DNA from: an uncultured Bacteroidales bacterium
Lineage (GTDB): Bacteria > Bacteroidota > Bacteroidia > Bacteroidales > Muribaculaceae
Length of the DNA: 9,493 nt
Direction: 5' to 3'
Assembly (NCBI GenBank): GCA_900542185.1
Contig: UQMZ01000076.1
Location: 1 to 9,493 of the forward strand
In this document: positions 5,159 to 9,493 of the stretch, piece by piece
Layout: every line of letters begins with the position of its first letter
How positions within the stretch are numbered: position 1 is the stretch's first letter
Position numbers and translations under genes: made by a program
Notes under the pieces: generated by a model
What the model saw: the letters and a program-made list of their open reading frames with translations, nothing else
The model's database searches: none
Told to the model about the DNA's origin: nothing

Positions 5159-5626
5159 ATGGAAAGATTAGACAAGCTTGACAAAAAGATACTGAACATC
5201 GTGATGAGCAACGCCCGCATGGCCTCCAAGGACATAGCCGAGCAGTGCGGAGTGTCGCGCGCGGCCATTCATCAGCGCATGCAGCGACTCATGGACATGA
5301 ATGTCATTGTGGGTTCCGGCTATATCGTCAATCCCCACAAGTTGGGCTACAACACCTGCACATACGTGGGCGTAAAGCTGGAGAAAGGATCTCTCTACCG
5401 TGAGGCCGCACACCAGCTCGAGGAGATTCCCGAGGTGGTGGAATGCCACTTTACCACCGGCCCGTACTCCATGCTGATCAAGGTGTATGCCTACGACAAC
5501 CAGCACCTCATGCAGCTGCTCAACGACCAGATACAGCACATACCCGGCGTCACCGAGACCGAGACGCTCATCAGTCTGGAACAAAGCCTTAACCGTCAGA
5601 TCCGTATCGACGTAGACGAAGAATGA
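5159..5626 (+). CDS. Lrp/AsnC family transcriptional regulator
   Basis: A 155-residue DNA-binding regulator. Residues 4-55 are the AsnC-type helix-turn-helix: LDKLDKKILNIVMSNARMA, then KDIAEQCGVSRAAIHQRMQRL, where the recognition helix is about 33-45. Residues 68-145 form the RAM (ligand/oligomerisation) domain with the alternating strand pattern, including VECHFTTGPYSMLIKV and the terminal LISLEQS. Family members form dimers to octamers and often respond to amino acids, but the effector cannot be read from sequence. It follows a clear promoter and a candidate operator. Its stop overlaps the yfhO-family start by ATGA, so regulator and membrane protein are translated from one message. The ATG at 5159 is the only sensible start. 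Confidence 0.93.
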   Translation: MERLDKLDKKILNIVMSNARMASKDIAEQCGVSRAAIHQRMQRLMDMNVIVGSGYIVNPHKLGYNTCTYVGVKLEKGSLYREAAHQLEEIPEVVECHFTTGPYSMLIKVYAYDNQHLMQLLNDQIQHIPGVTETETLISLEQSLNRQIRIDVDEE

Positions 5627-8097
5627 AAAAGAAATACCTATACCCCCTTCTCTCCGTACTTGTACTCCTCGTAGTGTCGCTGCTGTTCTTCAGCCCCGAG
5701 GCTTTCGAGGGCAAGGTGCTGCAACAGCACGACGTGATGCAGGGCCTCGCCAACGGCCAGGAAGGCAAGGCCTACACGGCCGAGACCGGAAACGTGACCC
5801 GCTGGACCAATTCGCTGTTCGGCGGCATGCCAAACTTCCAGATCGCGCCCTCTTATCCGGCCAACAAGACCCTGGAATTCATCGGCAAGGCATATATGCT
5901 GTGGCTCCCGGCTCCGGCCAATCTGCTGTTCGGCATGATGTTAGGATTCTTCATCATGCTGCTGTGTTTCAAGGTGCGCTGGAGCAACGCGCTGTTCGGG
6001 GCCATAGCATGGGGGTTCTCCACGTATTTCATCATTCTCATAGGCGCGGGCCATATATGGAAATACCTGACATTGGCCTACATACCGCCGTGCATCGGAG
6101 GCATCGCCCTGTGCTACAGGGGCAAATATCTGCCTGGCACGGCATTGGCCGCGCTGTTCGGGGCGTTACAGCTGCAAAGCAACCACCCGCAGATGTCCTA
6201 CTACTTCATGTTCGTCATCGTGGCCATGATGGTGGCATGGCTCTGCACCGCCATCAGGCAGAAGACAGTTAAGTCCTGGCTTATCGCCACCGCCTGCGTT
6301 GTGGGCGCCGGCTCGCTGGCATTGGCGGCCAATTCCGCAAGCCTTTACAACACATACGAATATTCCAAGCAGACGGTGCGCGGCCGCGCCACCGAGCTGA
6401 CACAGCCCGGCCAGCCACAGGCTTCGTCCGGCATGGACCGTGACGCCATTACGGCATGGAGCTACGGCATCGACGAGACATGGTCGCTTCTTATCCCCAA
6501 CGTCAAGGGTGGAGCCACAATCCAGCCCGTGGCCGGCGAAACCCAGCTTAAGTCACTGGCGCAGACCAAGAAGGCCAACGACCTTAACATCTCGCCCGAG
6601 GAATTCCAGTTCCTCGACCAGTTCCCGCAGTATTTCGGCGACCAGCCCATGACCAACGGCCCCGTGTATGTGGGCGCTTTCGTACTGCTGCTGGCCATCA
6701 TCGCGCTGTTCATGGTAGAAGGCCCGATGAAGTGGGCTCTGTTCGCCGTCTCCATCTTCGCCATCCTCCTCTCCTGGGGTCATAACTTCCCGGCGTTCAC
6801 CAATTTCATGATCGACAGCTTCCCCGGCTACAACAAGTTCCGAGCCGTATCCAGCATCCTTGTCATCGTGGAATTCACCGTGCCGTTATTAGCGGTGCTG
6901 TGCGTAAAGAAGATGATAGACGACCCGAAAGCGTTCCGCGACAATCCGTGGGTAAGCTATTCGGTCCTGGGACTCGGTGCCCTGGTGTGCCTCATCGGCG
7001 GCATTTCCCCCTCGATATTCGGCGAGCCGTTCAGTCAGACCGAGATAGCACAGCTGCAGGAAGCCGGTGCGTTCGCCAATCCCGCGTACTATAATGTGAT
7101 AGACGCCATCCGTCAGACACGCCTCTCGCTGGTGCAGGCCGACTGCTGGCGCTCGCTCATCTTCATCGTCATAGGCAGCGCCATCATGTTCCTTTACCTC
7201 AAAGGCAAGGTACTGAACGGCACCACATTGGCATGTTCCATCGCGGCGCTTACGTTAATCGACCTGTTCTCGGTCAACCTGCGTTACGTCAATTCCGACA
7301 ACTTCACCGACCCGCAGGACAACACCGCAGTGTTCCGGATGACCGACGCCGACCGTCAGATTCTGAAGGACACCACCAACTACCGCGTGCTCGACGTGGC
7401 CGGATTCAGCTCGGCTCGTTCCAGCTATTTCCACAAGACCATCGGCGGCTATCATGCCGCGAAGCTGACACGATACAACGATCTGATCGACCGTCAGATA
7501 ACCAAGAACAATCCCGAAGTGCTCAACATGCTCAACGCCAAGTACATCATGTCGGGCAACGAGTATCAGCTCAACCCCGAAGCCAACGGCAACGCCTGGT
7601 TCGTTGAGAACGTGACGTATGTTGACACTCCCGACCGGGAAATGTCGGCGCTCGACTCGCTGCCCACCAAGGTCGCCGCGGTGGCAGACAGGAAGTTCGA
7701 GAAGACGCTGGGCCGAGCCTCGGCTGTCAACCCCGGCGATACCATCTACGAGACCTCGTACGCTCCCGACCGCCTGACTTACAAGTCTAAGTCCGGCACA
7801 GGCGGCGTGGCCGTGTTCAGCGAGATTTACTTCCCGTGGGGCTGGGAGGCCACCATCGACGGCAAGCCTGCCGAAATTGGCCGTGTGGACTATGTGCTTC
7901 GCGCGCTGCGCGTCCCCGCCGGGCAGCACGACATAGTGTTCAAGTTCGACCCCAAGTCTCTGAAGGTGACCAACACACTGGCCGTCACGGGCGTAGTGCT
8001 GATATACGTACTCTGCTTCCTGGCGCTCGGAGCCTGGGCATGGTATCTGACTCATAAACCCAAGACCAAACAGGACGCCGAGAATGTCACAAAATAA
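5623..8097 (+). CDS. YfhO-family polytopic membrane protein
   Basis: An 824-residue inner-membrane protein, full length for Bacteroidota members of the family. Segment 1 is at about 7-23. Its periplasmic loop carries LQQHDVMQG (33-41, His36-Asp37) and WTNSLFGGMP (61-70), conserved acidic and aromatic positions in the family. Further recognisable stretches are GAGHIWKY, LQSNHPQMSYY, EYSKQTVRG and YGIDETWSLLIPN. About ten more hydrophobic segments follow. A C-terminal extracytoplasmic domain has SEIYFPWGWEATIDGKP and LRALRVPAGQHDI (about 733-780) before the last membrane helix. YfhO in Firmicutes is linked to glycosylation of lipoteichoic acid, and the fold resembles GT-C lipid-linked sugar transferases; the Bacteroidota substrate is unknown. 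It overlaps lrp by four bases and the following gene by fourteen. Confidence 0.9.
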   Translation: MKKKYLYPLLSVLVLLVVSLLFFSPEAFEGKVLQQHDVMQGLANGQEGKAYTAETGNVTRWTNSLFGGMPNFQIAPSYPANKTLEFIGKAYMLWLPAPANLLFGMMLGFFIMLLCFKVRWSNALFGAIAWGFSTYFIILIGAGHIWKYLTLAYIPPCIGGIALCYRGKYLPGTALAALFGALQLQSNHPQMSYYFMFVIVAMMVAWLCTAIRQKTVKSWLIATACVVGAGSLALAANSASLYNTYEYSKQTVRGRATELTQPGQPQASSGMDRDAITAWSYGIDETWSLLIPNVKGGATIQPVAGETQLKSLAQTKKANDLNISPEEFQFLDQFPQYFGDQPMTNGPVYVGAFVLLLAIIALFMVEGPMKWALFAVSIFAILLSWGHNFPAFTNFMIDSFPGYNKFRAVSSILVIVEFTVPLLAVLCVKKMIDDPKAFRDNPWVSYSVLGLGALVCLIGGISPSIFGEPFSQTEIAQLQEAGAFANPAYYNVIDAIRQTRLSLVQADCWRSLIFIVIGSAIMFLYLKGKVLNGTTLACSIAALTLIDLFSVNLRYVNSDNFTDPQDNTAVFRMTDADRQILKDTTNYRVLDVAGFSSARSSYFHKTIGGYHAAKLTRYNDLIDRQITKNNPEVLNMLNAKYIMSGNEYQLNPEANGNAWFVENVTYVDTPDREMSALDSLPTKVAAVADRKFEKTLGRASAVNPGDTIYETSYAPDRLTYKSKSGTGGVAVFSEIYFPWGWEATIDGKPAEIGRVDYVLRALRVPAGQHDIVFKFDPKSLKVTNTLAVTGVVLIYVLCFLALGAWAWYLTHKPKTKQDAENVTK

Positions 8098-8641
8098 GGG
8101 AGCCTCCACCGGATTTCAGCGATGGCGCCATTCTCACGGGTATGGCGTGCATTCTCCCTTTGGCTATCAGCTTGTGACGCGGGTGATACGTCCCGGCCAC
8201 GTGGCATACTATGGTTATGCCGACATCGACCACGCCCTGGCGGGTCCGCATATCGGCCGGCTGCGGCGCGAGGCGCGGATGCTGCTGCGTCTCGCCGCCA
8301 TGCTCGATCCGGACTCCATATTCCTGCAGAACGGCGCCCACCCCGCCTATCAGGCTGCCGTCCGCGCGCTCGGCTCGCGCACCAGAATAGTCAGCACTCC
8401 CAAACGGGCCATTGACTGCGACCTAATCTGCTCGCTCGGCGATTTCATACCACTCGACACGCTGAAACAGGCGCTGTCCTTGTCCGGTCATGGGATAGCC
8501 CTGCGTGACGCCCCCGACGGATGGGCCGACCGGTTGTTCGAGGCCCTGCCGCAAGGCGTCATGTTCTCCGGCCCCAACAACGTCCTGCTCATAAACCGCG
8601 ACGGTATGCAGAAGATAAACTACCCCGTCTCAATCGGCTAA
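8084..8641 (+). CDS. degenerate methyltransferase-like protein with HSPF N-terminal motif
   Basis: A 185-residue protein. The N-terminal HGYGVHSPFGYQLVTRVI (18-35), followed by a YYGY-D pattern (42-47), resembles the start of a Bacteroidota class I SAM-methyltransferase family (recalled as a VHSPFVF-type motif). REARMLLRLAAMLDP would be the helix before the Rossmann strand. The expected glycine-rich SAM loop is replaced by SIFLQNGAHPAYQAAVRALG (78-97), without the acidic-x-Gly-x-Gly pattern. The protein is also shorter than a full methyltransferase as I recall them. Later strands such as GVMFSGPNNVLLINRDG look structurally kept. It is therefore probably a catalytically inactive or repurposed relative; activity is not supported. 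It begins 14 bases inside the yfhO-family gene and ends in TAATG with xerD. It is not obviously frameshifted: one open frame runs throughout. Confidence 0.68.
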   Translation: MSQNKGASTGFQRWRHSHGYGVHSPFGYQLVTRVIRPGHVAYYGYADIDHALAGPHIGRLRREARMLLRLAAMLDPDSIFLQNGAHPAYQAAVRALGSRTRIVSTPKRAIDCDLICSLGDFIPLDTLKQALSLSGHGIALRDAPDGWADRLFEALPQGVMFSGPNNVLLINRDGMQKINYPVSIG

Positions 8642-9442
8642 TGACAGATCCCAAACAGGCATATCTCCGTTCGCTCGTTTTGGAGCGCGGTCTGTCGGCC
8701 AACACCGCGGCCGCCTACGGCATCGACATCGACCATCTCCTATCATTCGCCCAGGCGCAGGGACTTCAGCTCGGCGACATCACTCAGGAACATCTGCATC
8801 AGCTCATTGCTGAATTAGTCGATATGGGCCTCGCCCCCTCCTCGCTGTCCCGCTTCATTTCAGGAATACGCGGATTCTTCAAATATTGCCGCATACGTGG
8901 CATCATCCAGGTCGACCCCTCCGAGGTGCTTGAAATGCCCAGACTTGGCCGCAAGCTCCCCGATGTGCTCAGCCTCGCGGAGATAGACGCCATGATCGCC
9001 GCCATCGATACGTCGAAGGACGAGGCGTTGCGCAACCGCACCATCATCGAAGTGCTGTACGGCAGCGGCCTGCGCGTCTCCGAGCTGACCGGACTGCGGC
9101 TGTCGCGCCTTTCGCTTCCCGATCAGTGCGTCATTGTGGAGGGTAAGGGAAGCAAGCAGCGCCTCGTACCCCTCTCGCCCGTGGCCATATCGCTGATAGA
9201 GAGCTACCTGGAGCAACGCATTCACGGCCCGATCAAGCCCGACGCCTCCGACATCCTCTTTCTGAATCGCCGAGGCGGCGCCATGTCCAGGGTCATGGTG
9301 TTCTACATAATCCGCGACCTGGCCAAAGACGCCGGCATCACCCATCACGTGTCCCCCCACACCTTGCGCCACAGCTTCGCCACCCATCTCCTTGAAGGCG
9401 GCGCCAACCTCCGCGTCATCCAGGAACTGCTCGGCCACGAAT
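8641..9442 (+). CDS. xerD: tyrosine recombinase XerD, truncated by the contig end
   Basis: Chromosome dimer-resolution recombinase, acting with XerC at dif and with FtsK at the septum. The genomic part encodes 267 complete residues of about 300. The SAM-like core-binding domain is at 1-100, with LSANTAAAY (18-26) and the FISGIRGFFKYC helix. The catalytic domain follows, with Arg145 (GSGLRVSEL), Lys169 (GKGSKQR), His240 and Arg243 (HTLRHSFATH) and His266 (LLGHE). The nucleophilic Tyr, expected near residue 275, is missing because the insert stops at 9442. A tyrosine in the extended open frame comes from the adapter. The frame appears to close at a TAG at 9487-9489, which is artificial. The start at 8641 overlaps the previous stop (TAATG) and gives the standard N-terminus. 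XerD is preferred over XerC by motif resemblance. Confidence 0.9.
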
Positions 9443-9493
9443 CTGTCTCTTATACACATCTGACGCTGCCGACGACGGAGAGAGTGTAGATCT
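9443..9493 (-). other. Nextera adapter, read-1/P5 side, with i5 index
   Basis: Starting at 9443 the sequence is the reverse complement of the Nextera read-1 adapter: the mosaic end CTGTCTCTTATACACATCT (9443-9461), GACGCTGCCGACGA (9462-9475), an eight-base index CGGAGAGA (9476-9483) and the P5 start GTGTAGATCT (9484-9493). The index reads TCTCTCCG in the primer sense, which I recall as Nextera XT i5 index S511. None of this is genomic. On the minus strand it encodes the MCIRDR start that recurs as an artefact in metagenomic protein sets. Confidence 0.98.

Noticed and set aside
8860..9459. Minus-strand protein starting MCIRDR
   Set aside because: The start lies in the Nextera adapter and the rest is antisense to xerD; it is a known type of metagenomic artefact.

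Overview
The window is a fragment of a Bacteroidota chromosome, most likely Bacteroidales and possibly a gut Muribaculaceae-type organism. Four things point that way. The promoters fit the TTG/TTTG, about 20 bp, TAnnTTTG pattern of the phylum. Most starts lack Shine-Dalgarno sequences. The aroQ, O-methyltransferase, rbfA, LolC/E-type permease order and the small TPR protein ending in DFYNKDLFNP look Bacteroidales. The coding sequence is GC-rich, with AT-rich spacers. The exact family is inference. Bases 1-27 and 9443-9493 are not biological: they are Illumina Nextera (Tn5) adapters, so the genomic insert is 28-9442.

Layout. Bases 28-65 are a G-free, C-run-rich leader that reads as a G-quadruplex motif on the minus strand. 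murI (glutamate racemase) follows. Next comes a spacer with 7-bp tandem repeats and a perfect hairpin, then a one-TPR small protein. One gene lies on the minus strand (1356-1799), an unrecognised 147-residue protein. Behind it is an AT-rich spacer with operator-like dyads. Then comes a complete tRNA-Asp(GTC) unit with promoter and terminator. aroQ (type II dehydroquinase), an O-methyltransferase, rbfA and a LolC/E-like permease follow on the plus strand. After an AT-rich promoter region, a second plus-strand cluster begins: an Lrp/AsnC regulator, a YfhO-family membrane protein, a degenerate methyltransferase-like protein and xerD.

The genes are mostly housekeeping: peptidoglycan precursor supply (murI), aromatic amino acid synthesis (aroQ), 30S maturation (rbfA), envelope lipoprotein transport (the permease), envelope-associated glycosylation or export of unknown detail (YfhO) and chromosome dimer resolution (xerD). 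Overlapping stop/start codons (rbfA/permease, lrp/yfhO, yfhO/methyltransferase-like, methyltransferase-like/xerD) suggest translational coupling.

I see no new multi-gene defence or mobile system here. The points most worth a second look are the adapter that forges an apparent catalytic tyrosine at the end of XerD, the unrecognised minus-strand gene with its dyad-rich upstream spacer, the SAM-motif-less methyltransferase relative, and the unusual leader elements before murI and the TPR gene.
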